Source of the DNA: Citreicoccus inhibens
GTDB taxonomy: Bacteria; Myxococcota; Myxococcia; Myxococcales; Myxococcaceae
NCBI RefSeq assembly: GCF_019039035.1
Contig: NZ_JAHNZT010000005.1
Coordinates: 1 to 64,000, forward strand
Direction: 5' to 3'
Length of the DNA: 64,000 nt
A program made the translations under genes and the position numbers. Under the pieces are notes generated by a model. The model was given only the letters and a program-made list of their open reading frames with translations, was not told where the DNA came from and did no database searches. Positions 29,995 through 37,739 of this stretch are shown one piece after another (positions within the stretch are counted from its first letter, which is position 1; every line of letters starts with the position of its first letter).

Positions 29995-31263
29995 TCACGG
30001 GGCGCGGCTGCTTGCGAGCCCACGCGGCAGCTGCGTCACCTCTCCACTCGAGAGCATGGCGGTGGGCGCGCCACGGCGATGTATCTGCCACACCGTGGCA
30101 AGAAGCAGGGCCGTGTGCGCGAGGGCGAAGGGGCGGAAGAGGAGCACCTGCCGCGAGAGCTCCGGCCCGAACGCGGTGTCCGAGACCAGCATCCCCGTGA
30201 ACGCCACCAGCGCAACGAGCGCGACGCCGAGGCGCGTGCGCCCTTCCAGCAGTCCGCGGAGCAAGGGCCACGCGAGGACATAGTTGGCGCGCCAGGCCAG
30301 GGGCGACAGCAGCGTGACGCCCAGGCAGCACATCGCGAGCAGATCCGCGGGGCCAGGGCGAGCCCACGCGATGGCCGCGAGGAACAGCACGAGCGCCACG
30401 CCCTGCGCGAGCGGGAGCGCGTGAGGCGGCGGCACTGACTCCGCGGGCAACACCAGCGAGAGCAACAGCGTGGGGAGCCCCTGGGGGTTGTGGCCCAGCG
30501 CCCAGGGCGGCGTGGTGCGCGCGAGCGTCTCGGTCCACGCGTGGAGCTGAGACAGCGTCCCCGCCACGCCGTAGCGCGCGAGAGTGGGCAGCACGAGCAG
30601 GCTGCCCACCGCGGCGGTCGTGCCCACGACGCGCCAGTGTCGACGCCAGAGGAAGAACAAGCCGACCAGCGCGGCCGGGGGCTTCAGCAGACAGGCGACG
30701 GCGAACGCCGCCCCAGGCACCCAGGCCTCACCACGCTCCGCACGGGCCGCGGCGAGCGCGAGCAACAGGAGGAGCACGGCATCCACCTGTCCATAGAAGA
30801 GTTCGAAGGAGAAGGCCGGGAAGAGCGCGAGCGTGGCGAGCATGGGAGCCCACGCCCAGGAAGGAGCCTCCCCCGGAGACGGTTGCGCGCGGGCCGTGAG
30901 GCGCGCCACGGCCAGCAGCGCCACCACGGATCCAAGATTCCACAGCGCCACCGCGAGCCGCGCGGGCAGCACGAGGAACGGAATGAAGAGGGGCGCGGTG
31001 ACGGGGGCGTACTTGAACGGCATGGTGCCGTCGGCGACGCGGTACAAGTCAGAGCCTTCGAGGAAGCGCTCCGCGGCGGTGAGGTAGACGCGGAAGTCGA
31101 CCCCGCGCCGAGGATGCTGTCCCAACGCCACGGCCATGACGGCGAGCACCGCGAGCACTCCCCAGCCCACCCAGCGAGCCACCTGAGGCGCCTCACGCCA
31201 ATCGCGTGAGGCGGGGGAGGCGCGGGGAGAGGGAGGGGCGTGCCCAGGCGTGACGGCGTTCAT
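29995..31263 (-). CDS. GT87/DUF2029-like polytopic mannosyltransferase family protein
   Basis: 422 residues with about ten transmembrane segments. The first periplasmic loop has RRGVDFRVYLTAAERFLEGSDLYR, the conserved DF-x-VY-x-x-A motif of DUF2029/GT87 (polyprenyl-phosphate-mannose-dependent transferases). Next comes PFKYAPVTAPLFIP, and later FYGQVDAVLLLLLALA and LLKPPAALVGLFF, also typical of the family. It probably adds a sugar to a lipid or glycan on the outer face of the inner membrane. It has no glycan-gene neighbours. Confidence 0.78.
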   Translation of the reverse strand: MNAVTPGHAPPSPRASPASRDWREAPQVARWVGWGVLAVLAVMAVALGQHPRRGVDFRVYLTAAERFLEGSDLYRVADGTMPFKYAPVTAPLFIPFLVLPARLAVALWNLGSVVALLAVARLTARAQPSPGEAPSWAWAPMLATLALFPAFSFELFYGQVDAVLLLLLALAAARAERGEAWVPGAAFAVACLLKPPAALVGLFFLWRRHWRVVGTTAAVGSLLVLPTLARYGVAGTLSQLHAWTETLARTTPPWALGHNPQGLPTLLLSLVLPAESVPPPHALPLAQGVALVLFLAAIAWARPGPADLLAMCCLGVTLLSPLAWRANYVLAWPLLRGLLEGRTRLGVALVALVAFTGMLVSDTAFGPELSRQVLLFRPFALAHTALLLATVWQIHRRGAPTAMLSSGEVTQLPRGLASSRAP

Positions 31264-31301
31264 GCAGCCGGCGTCATTCCATGGGCGGCGCCGGGCCGCA
31301 A

Positions 31302-32699
31302 TCAGAGGCCGTAGGTCTCCAGCAGGCGCAGCCACACCTCGCTCAGGGTGGGGAAGGACGGCACCGCGTGCCACAGCGTGTCCAGGGACACCTGGCCGGC
31401 GACGGCGATGGTGGCCGCGTGGAGCATCTCGCCCACCTCGGGCCCAGTGAAGCTGGCGCCTACGATGATGCGGCGCTTCTCGTCCACGACGAGCTTCGCG
31501 GTGCCTTTCAGGCCCTCGCCCAGCAGCACGGTGCCCGTCACGTTTCCCAACTCGTACTGCACCGCGCGCACGGGCAGACCCGCGCGGCGAGCCTGTTCCT
31601 CCGTGAGCCCCACGCTCGCGACCTGGGGATGGGTGAAGACGACCTGGGGCACCGCGCGCGCGTCCGCCCAGGCCGCTGCCTGCTTGCCGAGGATGACGTC
31701 TCCGGCGGTCCTCGCCTGGTACTTGCCCATGTGCGTGAGCAGGTTGCGGCCGTTCACGTCGCCGCACGCATAGAGCCAGCCTCCCGCCACGCCTCTGGCG
31801 CGAAGTTGATCATCCACCTCCACCGAGCCCCCCGGCTTCAGGCCCACGGTCTCCAGCCCCAGGTCATCGGTGCGGGCCACGCGGCCCATCGCCACGAGCA
31901 GCGCATCGGCGCGCACCTCGCCCGCATCGTGCGTGAGCGTCACCGCGTATTCGCCCGAGGTGCCAGCGCGGCTCACTCGCGCGGCCTCCGTCTCCAGCAC
32001 CACGCGCACGCCGGAGTCTCGCAGCGCCTGGGCCACCTGCTCTCCCACGAAGGGCTCGAAGCGGGTGAGGACGCGCGGACTGCGCTGCACCAACGTGACT
32101 TCCTCCGAGCCCAACCCGCGCCACGCCTGCGCCAGCTCCACGGCCTCCACGCCACCGCCCAACACCAGGAGCCTCCGAGGCGCGCGCGCCGCCGCCGTGG
32201 CGTCTCGATTGTCCCAGGGCTTCGATGCCCGCAGGCCGGGGAGGTCCGGCACGCGAGGGTGGCTGCCCGTGGCCAGCACCACCGCGCGGCGCGCCTCCAG
32301 TTCGCGCGTCGAGCCGTCCTTGGCCGTCACGCTCACCCGCCGGGCCCCGGCGAGCCGTCCGTGGCCGCGCACGGGCGTGAGGTTCGCGTTCTCGGCCCAC
32401 TTCACCTGCGACGAGTCGTCGTAGCCCTTCACCAAGGCATCGCGATGCGCGAGCACCGCGCTCGCCACCAACGGGCCCTTCAGGGCCTCGCGAGCGCCCG
32501 GGGTGTGCTGGGCGAGCCACAGGGCTTCCGTGGGGCGCAGCAGCGCCTTGCTGGGGACGCAGGCCCAGTAGGAGCACTCGCCGCCGTAGAGTTCGTGCTC
32601 CACCAGCGCCACGGACAGGCCGCCCGCGGCGGCTCGGGCCGCGACGTTCTCGCCCGTGGGGCCGCCTCCGATGACCACGACATCGAATGTCTCGGACAT
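31302..32699 (-). CDS. Class I pyridine nucleotide-disulfide oxidoreductase
   Basis: 465 residues, the family's usual length. The FAD motif VVVIGGGPTGENVAARAA is at the N-terminus and the redox-active disulfide is in GGECSYWACVPSKALLRP (C-x4-C). The NAD(P) site is LLVLGGGVEAVELAQAW and the second FAD contact YACGDVNG. The C-terminal interface domain ends with HAVPSFPTLSEVWLRLLE, where the catalytic His is in the expected HAVPSFPT context. It belongs with the dihydrolipoamide dehydrogenase/mercuric reductase group but has no lipoyl or metal-binding domain, and no 2-oxoacid dehydrogenase genes are nearby. The substrate is unknown. Confidence 0.87.
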   Translation of the reverse strand: MSETFDVVVIGGGPTGENVAARAAAGGLSVALVEHELYGGECSYWACVPSKALLRPTEALWLAQHTPGAREALKGPLVASAVLAHRDALVKGYDDSSQVKWAENANLTPVRGHGRLAGARRVSVTAKDGSTRELEARRAVVLATGSHPRVPDLPGLRASKPWDNRDATAAARAPRRLLVLGGGVEAVELAQAWRGLGSEEVTLVQRSPRVLTRFEPFVGEQVAQALRDSGVRVVLETEAARVSRAGTSGEYAVTLTHDAGEVRADALLVAMGRVARTDDLGLETVGLKPGGSVEVDDQLRARGVAGGWLYACGDVNGRNLLTHMGKYQARTAGDVILGKQAAAWADARAVPQVVFTHPQVASVGLTEEQARRAGLPVRAVQYELGNVTGTVLLGEGLKGTAKLVVDEKRRIIVGASFTGPEVGEMLHAATIAVAGQVSLDTLWHAVPSFPTLSEVWLRLLETYGL

Positions 32700-33137
32700 G
32701 GGTCCTCCCAGGTGACTGCTTGCCTGGAGGCGAGCGGTCCGCCAATGCACCTGGGCCCCACGCGTCGGCTGGTGGACCGAGCGAATGGTCACCGGTGGAC
32801 AACCGCCGACCCTGGCGCGCCGGGACGAGAGACAGAGGCCGTGTCAGGAATTCAGGAGCCAACTCGTCGGCGCGGCCCGTCGCGCTGGCTGGTGACTGAA
32901 CGCGACGGTGCGAGCCGCGCCGATGCGCGCGGCGGGAGGTGTGCCATGGATGCTGTCTTCAACGGTGTCTCGGAGTGTGTTCGCGCGTCGTCGCGCGCCT
33001 AGCCGGGCTCATCCGTCGTCTCGCCGGGCTCCCCGTGGGGAGTCGGGCATGGGAACGGGTTCGCCAACTCGGGCACGCGTGCGCCGCGCGGAGCCGCTGT
33101 CTGCGTGCACCCTGCTGTCTGGGAACCGTCCCTTTTC
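32700..33137. other. Divergent intergenic region, 438 bp
   Basis: It separates the oxidoreductase (minus) from the rbfA-like gene (plus). It holds an 18-codon ORF (32946-33002) with an unusually good ribosome site (GGGAGG, 7-base spacing), which may be a leader or chance. Longer ORFs here are off-frame readings of GC-rich DNA. No clear promoter or repeat. Confidence 0.4.
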
Positions 33138-33554
33138 ATGTCACCTTCCACGCCCCGTCGTCCCCGCGCGCCGCATCGGCGCTCGGGTTCCTCGCTGCTG
33201 AAGTCGCAGCCGTTCACCGCGCGTCACCTGCGCGTGCAGTCCACCTTGTTCCACGAGGTGGACCTGTTGTTCCGCTCCGAGCTGTCCGACCCACGCCTGG
33301 AGGGCTTCGCGCTGAAGTCCTTCGAGCTGTCCCCGGATGGTCGGCTCATCCGCATCGGCTACACCCTCCACGCCACTCGCCATGAAGCGTCCTCGGTGGA
33401 GGACGCGCTGGAGGGAGCGCAGGGCTACCTGCGCGCGCAGCTCGCGGCCCACCTCAACCTCAAGCGCGTGCCGTACCTGCGGTTCGTCTACCTGGGCACC
33501 GTTCCCTGGTCAGACGATGAGGACGCGTCCGACGAGGACGGAGACGCGTCATGA
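33138..33554 (+). CDS. RbfA-like ribosome-binding factor
   Basis: 138 residues from the ATG at 33138. The core VQSTLFHEVDLLFRSELSDPRLEGF, then VEDALEGAQGYLRAQLAAHLNLKRVPYLRFVYL, follows the RbfA KH-like fold, which helps mature 16S rRNA in the small subunit. The N-terminus is Arg/Ser-rich and the C-terminus strongly acidic (DDEDASDEDGD). The canonical rbfA usually sits behind infB, so this may be a second, diverged copy; it is not assigned the symbol for that reason. It overlaps the start of the rtcB remnant. Confidence 0.65.
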   Translation: MSPSTPRRPRAPHRRSGSSLLKSQPFTARHLRVQSTLFHEVDLLFRSELSDPRLEGFALKSFELSPDGRLIRIGYTLHATRHEASSVEDALEGAQGYLRAQLAAHLNLKRVPYLRFVYLGTVPWSDDEDASDEDGDAS

Positions 33555-34373
33555 TGCCGCGCGTCCTCGATGACTCGCCGAGCGGCATCCCCATCCTCGC
33601 GTGGGCCCGCGCCGTTCCACCCAAGGCGCTGAAGCAGCTTCAGCACCTCGCGGCGCAGCCCTATGTCGTCGAGCACCTCGCGGCCATTGGAGTTGGACCG
33701 CGATGGCGCGGGAGACCTGTGGCTGCTCATGCACTCGGGCTCTCGGGGCGTGGGCGCCGCCGTGGGCGCGCACCACCAGCAGGCGGCGCTCGCGAGCGGC
33801 GAGGGCTCACTCCCCGGTCTCCGGACCGACACCCCCGAGGGGCTCGCGTGCCTCGAGGACATGGCGCTCGCCTGCCGCTTCGCGCGCGCCAATCGGGAGG
33901 CCCTCGCGGACCAGGCCCTCGCGGTGATTCACGAGGTGCTCGGCGTGTCGCCGGAGCCTGACTCCACCGTGGACGTCCACCACAACCACGTCGCGCGGGA
34001 GGCGCACTTCGGCCGCGCGCTGTGGGTGCACCGCAAGGGCGCGGTGGGGTTGGAGGAGGGCGCGGTGGGCCTTCTTCCTGGCTCGATGGGGACGGCCTCC
34101 TACCTCGTCACGGGCCGAGGGGCGCCCCGGGCCTACCGCTCCTGCGCGCACGGCGCCGGCCGCGTCCTCACCCGCACGGAAGCCCGCCAGCGCATCCGCC
34201 CCGCCGCATTGGAGCACGCCCTGCGTCGTGTCGTCTTCGACCCTCGGCGCCTCGATTCGCTCGTGGAGGAAGCCCCGGCGGCCTACCGCGACATCTCCGA
34301 GGTGCTGGAGGACGCGGCAGATCTCGCCGTGCCCCGGGTACGACTCACCCCGCTGGCGGTCCTCAAGGGCTGA
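33551..34373 (+). pseudogene. rtcB: rtcB (RNA ligase) with internal deletion and frame change
   Basis: The start overlaps the rbfA-like stop (ATGATG). The first 45 codons (IPILAWARAVPPKALKQLQ and following) read as an RtcB N-terminus in one frame. Near 33690-33700 the sequence jumps to the region that in full RtcB follows GNHF (ELDRDGAGDLWLLMHSGSRG) in another frame. From there RtcB continues to the end, with VDVHHNHVARE, VHRKGAVG, LLPGSMGTASY and the guanylylated histidine motif CAHGAGR. The roughly 400-residue family has lost its central part, including the GxDIGCGM metal-binding Asp/Cys and the GNHF histidine. It should be inactive unless the assembly is wrong. Confidence 0.8.
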
Positions 34374-34381
34374 CCGGCTGG

Positions 34382-34408
34382 GCGGATTTCACGAAAAGTG
34401 AAATCCGC
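34382..34408 (+). terminator. Terminator of the rbfA-like/rtcB operon
   Basis: A perfect 11-base stem (GCGGATTTCAC / GTGAAATCCGC) with loop GAAAA begins 8 bases after the rtcB stop. TGTGCTTCCTCC follows. The stem is AT-richer than usual here, and clearly not part of a gene. Confidence 0.75.
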
Positions 34409-34488
34409 TGTGCTTCCTCCTCACGGGACGGACGCTCCGCGTGAGGGGGAGCGCGTCAGGGTGGGTTCCCGAGCCCGTCGGGATGCCG

Positions 34489-34494
34489 TACAAT
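34489..34494 (+). promoter_or_regulatory. Candidate -10 box of tRNA-Gln
   Basis: TACAAT lies 28 bases before the mature tRNA 5' end. No good -35 is visible. Confidence 0.35.
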
Positions 34495-34522
34495 CGGCTC
34501 GAAGGTACGCGTGCGAACCTGC

Positions 34523-34596
34523 TGGGGCGTCGTCTAATGGCAGGACGTCAGACTTTGAATCTGATTATCAAGGTTCGAATCCTTGCGCCCCAGCCA
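34523..34596 (+). tRNA. tRNA-Gln (anticodon TTG)
   Basis: A full cloverleaf. The acceptor stem TGGGGCG pairs with CGCCCCA, and the D-arm follows. The anticodon stem TCAGA/TCTGA encloses CTTTGAA with anticodon TTG at the centre. The T-arm is CAAGG-TTCGAAT-CCTTG, the discriminator is G and CCA is encoded. It reads CAA glutamine codons. It stands alone and is followed by its own hairpin. Confidence 0.96.
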
Positions 34597-34606
34597 CTCC
34601 GCTCCG

Positions 34607-34630
34607 GGGGGACGCGGTAGAGCGTCCCCC
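34607..34630 (+). terminator. Terminator hairpin of tRNA-Gln
   Basis: A perfect 9-base stem (GGGGGACGC / GCGTCCCCC) with a 6-base loop lies 10 bases after the CCA end and 24 bases before the next gene. There is no long T-run. Confidence 0.65.
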
Positions 34631-34654
34631 ATCGGGAACAAGGACGGTGGGCCG

Positions 34655-35182
34655 ATGCCGCAGAAGACACTCCTGCTGCTCTCCGTAGGGAGCCCTCCGG
34701 CCACCCTGTTGAGGGAACTGCAGGATCCGCTGGCGACGCACATGGGCGTCACGGCGGTGGTGGGACGCGCGGCGCTGCCAGCTCCCACCTACGCCTTCAA
34801 CAAGGATCGCGGCCAATACCACTGTAACGCCATCATGCGCCGGCTCACGCCCTTGATGGAGCCGGGGCAGCACCTGGTGATGGGCGTGACGGACGTGGAC
34901 CTGTTCGTCCCGGACTCGCCCTTTGTCCTGGGCGAGGCGGACCGCGAGTCGAAGGTCGCGGTGGTGAGCCTGTCCCGCATGCGCCATGGCGCGGAGGGAG
35001 AGCACCTGCGCCGCCGCCTCCAGGTGGAGGTAGTGCATCAGGCCGGCCACCTGCTGGGCCTGTCGTACTGCGAGGACCTCCGCTGCGTGATGTTCTTCGC
35101 TCAGGCGCCACAGGACTGTGACCGCAAGCAGCTGTCGCTCTGCAACCTGTGCCGCAACGAGCTGCAGAAGCTCAACCGCTGA
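34655..35182 (+). CDS. Archaemetzincin-like protein with altered catalytic motif
   Basis: 175 residues from the ATG at 34655. The layout is that of archaemetzincins (minigluzincins with HExxHxxGxxHC): YAFNKDRGQYHCNAIMR, then MGVTDVDLFVPDSPFVLGEAD, and a C-terminal zinc-binding pattern ending LCNLC. The metal site reads HQAGHLLGLSYC, so the catalytic Glu is Gln and the third zinc His is Tyr. The structural-zinc cysteines (YCEDLRC and LCNLC) are kept. Known members are cytoplasmic aminopeptidases; this one should lack normal hydrolysis and may bind peptides instead. It follows the tRNA terminator and precedes a TolB-like lipoprotein. Confidence 0.78.
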   Translation: MPQKTLLLLSVGSPPATLLRELQDPLATHMGVTAVVGRAALPAPTYAFNKDRGQYHCNAIMRRLTPLMEPGQHLVMGVTDVDLFVPDSPFVLGEADRESKVAVVSLSRMRHGAEGEHLRRRLQVEVVHQAGHLLGLSYCEDLRCVMFFAQAPQDCDRKQLSLCNLCRNELQKLNR

Positions 35183-35281
35183 CCCCCACCGGAAGTTGAA
35201 TCCGCTGTCCGCGTTGACGTCGGAGCCTTCGCCCTTTGTAGTGCGGGCGCTTTGCCAACAGGGCCGACAGTGGAGACAGCG

Positions 35282-36241
35282 ATGCGTGGCATCCGGCGAA
35301 TTCTCGGCGGGATGGTGGCGGTGGGACTTCTGGGCGCGTGCCAGCCCCTGGACGAAGGCGGCGGCGGTGGCGCGGGCGATGTCCTCTTCACCCGAGGCTT
35401 CGCGTTCGTGCGCAACGACCGCAACGTCTACGTGGTGGATGACAACGGAGACCCCAACAGCCCGCAGCGGCTGACATCCGGTGGCGGCGCGTTCCAGCCC
35501 TCGGTGTCGCGTGATGGGCGCAGCATCGTCTTCGTGCAGAAGTCGGGCAGCACCACGTCGCTGCAGACGGTGCCCACCTCGGGCGGCGTGACGGCGACCC
35601 TCTTCACGTCCACCGACCAGGCCTGCCGGGGCTGCGGCAACTTCCGCTATCCGACCTTCAGCCCGGACTCTCGCACCGTCGTCTTCGTGTTCGACCGGGG
35701 CTCTGGCTCCAATAGCGAGCTGGGGCAGGTGAACGCGGATGGCAGCAGCTTCAAGTCGCTCACCCCGGGCGCCACCATCTCCTACGGCGCGCCGTCCTTC
35801 TTCCCGAATGGGTCGGTGGTGCTGGCGCCCGCAGGCAACAGTCTGACCCAGCTCAACCAGCTCGCGCGTGTGCCGCTCAATGGCGGGACCGCGACGTTCA
35901 GCTCGCTGGGCAACGAGGTGTTGTTCATCGTGAACCGCGCGGTGGTGTCTCCGGACGGCACGCAGGTGGCGCTCGATGGGAAGCTGTCCTCGGGCAGCAC
36001 GCGCATCTTCGTGGGGCCGCTGACGTCCACGGGCACCGGACAGCTCCGCCGTCTGTCGGACTACACCACGGCGACCGTGCAGGAGACCTTCCCCAACTGG
36101 ACGGGGTCCAGTGGTCTGGGCTTCCTCTTCTCCGACGCGGGCGGAGACCCCAGCATCTACCGTGCGACGGTGAGCGCCATCCCCAGCTCGGTGAGCCTCG
36201 CGGTGCCCACGGCCGCGGAGCCGTCCTACGGGCCCATCTGA
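35282..36241 (+). CDS. TolB-like beta-propeller lipoprotein (PD40 repeats)
   Basis: 319 residues from the ATG at 35282. The signal ends in the lipobox LLGAC and is followed by a Gly-rich linker. Five to six WD40-like/PD40 repeats can be seen, with recurrent motifs such as FQPSVSRDGRSIVFV, RYPTFSPDSRTVVFVF and RAVVSPDGTQVALDG. This is the propeller of TolB and related periplasmic sensors. No Tol-Pal genes are nearby, so it is not TolB itself. A TTGACG box near 35214 may be its -35. Confidence 0.8.
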   Translation: MRGIRRILGGMVAVGLLGACQPLDEGGGGGAGDVLFTRGFAFVRNDRNVYVVDDNGDPNSPQRLTSGGGAFQPSVSRDGRSIVFVQKSGSTTSLQTVPTSGGVTATLFTSTDQACRGCGNFRYPTFSPDSRTVVFVFDRGSGSNSELGQVNADGSSFKSLTPGATISYGAPSFFPNGSVVLAPAGNSLTQLNQLARVPLNGGTATFSSLGNEVLFIVNRAVVSPDGTQVALDGKLSSGSTRIFVGPLTSTGTGQLRRLSDYTTATVQETFPNWTGSSGLGFLFSDAGGDPSIYRATVSAIPSSVSLAVPTAAEPSYGPI

Positions 36242-36969
36242 GGTCGGGGGCGCGGTGCCTCCTCGCCGCGGGGCTCCTGGGCCTCGCGGCGTGCGCGACG
36301 GGTAGACCGCGGCCCTCGCCCCCGTCGGGTGTGAGGCTCATGACGGGGGCGCCGCTTGCCGGGTTGCCGTATCGGCTCTTCGTCTCCGACAGCGCTACGC
36401 CCGTGCGGCCGCACCGGTTGCTCGTGTGGCTGCACCCGACGGGCACCGATGGGCTCACGCTGGTGGAGCCGTGGGCCGAGGAGCTGGCGCGGCATGGCTG
36501 GGCCTTGTTGACGCTTCCTCGCGAGCGCGTGGAGGGGTGGAGCGGCGCGGAGGCGAACCGCTTGATGCTCGGCGTGGTACCGGACGTGGCGCGGGTGCCG
36601 GGGGTCGATGCGCGACGTCCCGTGTTGTTGGGCTTCAGCGCCGGTGCGCAGATGGCGCTCGAACTCGGGACTGCGCGTCCGGAGGTCCTGGGTGGACTGG
36701 CGCTGGTCGCCGGCTCGCCGCGCATCTCTCGCGCGGATGAGCGCCGTCCGCCCGTCGGGCTCGCCACCGCGCGTGTGCCGTTGGTGTCTTGGATTGGGGC
36801 GCAGGATGGGAGTGCGCCGCTGTGGCGCGAGGCGCGCGGGCCCTGGCTCGCGGCGGGCCTCTTGCTGGAGCTGCATGAGGTGCCCGGTCAGGGCCACGCG
36901 TGGTTGCTGGCGGACTCCTTCGTGCGAGGGGCCCTGCTCGCGTGGCTGGATGCCCTGCCGGGGAACTGA
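36238..36969 (+). CDS. Alpha/beta hydrolase, probable lipoprotein with non-standard start
   Basis: The hydrolase core is clear: HRLLVWLHPTGTDG (oxyanion region), GFSAGAQMALELG with the nucleophile Ser, IGAQDGS with the acid and GQGHAWL with the His. An esterase or PHB-depolymerase-like fold is likely. ATG at 36331 or GTG at 36322 are the normal starts. But the codons before them read CLLAAGLLGLAACATG, a perfect lipoprotein signal, and the only start-like codon there is CTG at 36238, overlapping the upstream stop (CTGA). I therefore give the long form, about 243 residues, with an uncertain start. Confidence 0.68.
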   Translation: MRSGARCLLAAGLLGLAACATGRPRPSPPSGVRLMTGAPLAGLPYRLFVSDSATPVRPHRLLVWLHPTGTDGLTLVEPWAEELARHGWALLTLPRERVEGWSGAEANRLMLGVVPDVARVPGVDARRPVLLGFSAGAQMALELGTARPEVLGGLALVAGSPRISRADERRPPVGLATARVPLVSWIGAQDGSAPLWREARGPWLAAGLLLELHEVPGQGHAWLLADSFVRGALLAWLDALPGN

Positions 36970-37157
36970 AGCATCCAGGCGCGCGACGCCTGGCGCTCAC
37001 TGCCTGACGGCACGAGGCTCACGGGATGTGCCCGTGGGCGTGGTGTCTGCGTGGCGCGTGTCGCTCGGCTGACGGGCAGCCCTGCCCAAGGAGTCGGGGG
37101 CCTCTGGCGCGCGGGGCCTTGGGGGCGCGATGCTCTTGCCGCCGCTGGAGGTGGCTG

Positions 37158-37628
37158 ATGTCCTTGTTCGATGCCGTGAGCGCGGGAGACCGCGCCGCCG
37201 TGCTGGCCCAGCTCGATGCGGGCGCGGACCTCAATCCCTTTGACCTGGAAGGCCGCACGCCCCTCATGTTGGCTGCTCGCGAGGGCCAGACGGACCTGGT
37301 GGGCCTGCTGTTGGAGGCCGGTGCGGACCCCATCCTCACGGACTCCATCGGCGAGACGCCGCTCATCATGGCCGCCGCCCATGGTCATGCCGAGGTGTGC
37401 CGCCTGCTCCTGCCCCACGCTCGCGCGGACGAGAAGGACCTGGCTCGCACGCTCCTGTCGGGACTCGGCCTGGGACACATCCCGATGGATCCTCCGGCCG
37501 TGCCGCCGGACAGCTTCCGCCGCAAGCTCGCCTCGGCGGGCGCTTACGTGGCGGGGAAGCTGGGCGATGACGGCCCCGCGAAGCGGCTGGAGCGCGCGCT
37601 GCGCGCGGAGAAGCAGCGCAAGCCCTGA
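37158..37628 (+). CDS. Ankyrin-repeat protein
   Basis: 156 residues from the ATG at 37158 (GGAGGTGG upstream). Three ankyrin repeats occupy residues 1-100: SLFDAVSAGDRAAVLAQLDAG, then GRTPLMLAAREGQTDLVGLLLEAGADP and GETPLIMAAAHGHAEVCRLLL. The remaining third is helical and basic. Ankyrin proteins bind other proteins; the partner is unknown. It ends at a strong convergent hairpin. Confidence 0.82.
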   Translation: MSLFDAVSAGDRAAVLAQLDAGADLNPFDLEGRTPLMLAAREGQTDLVGLLLEAGADPILTDSIGETPLIMAAAHGHAEVCRLLLPHARADEKDLARTLLSGLGLGHIPMDPPAVPPDSFRRKLASAGAYVAGKLGDDGPAKRLERALRAEKQRKP

Positions 37629-37657
37629 GTCCTCGCGCCTGTGGCTTGGAAACACGA

Positions 37658-37697
37658 AGGGCCCGGCGCTTCCTGGAAGAGAAGCGGACCGGGCCCT
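37658..37697. terminator. Bidirectional terminator between ankyrin and EtfD-like genes
   Basis: AGGGCCCGG with CGCTTC pairs with GAAGCG, a 2-base bulge and CCGGGCCCT, giving a stem of about 15 pairs around an 8-base loop. It lies midway between convergent stops. Confidence 0.75.
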
Positions 37698-37739
37698 GTC
37701 GTCAGTGCGCCGGGAGCGTGCCCGGCGCCTGACGCGTGA

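Noticed and set aside
34523-34596. tRNA-Gln as a phage or island attachment site
   Set aside because: No integrase and no repeat of the tRNA 3' end is seen downstream in the window.
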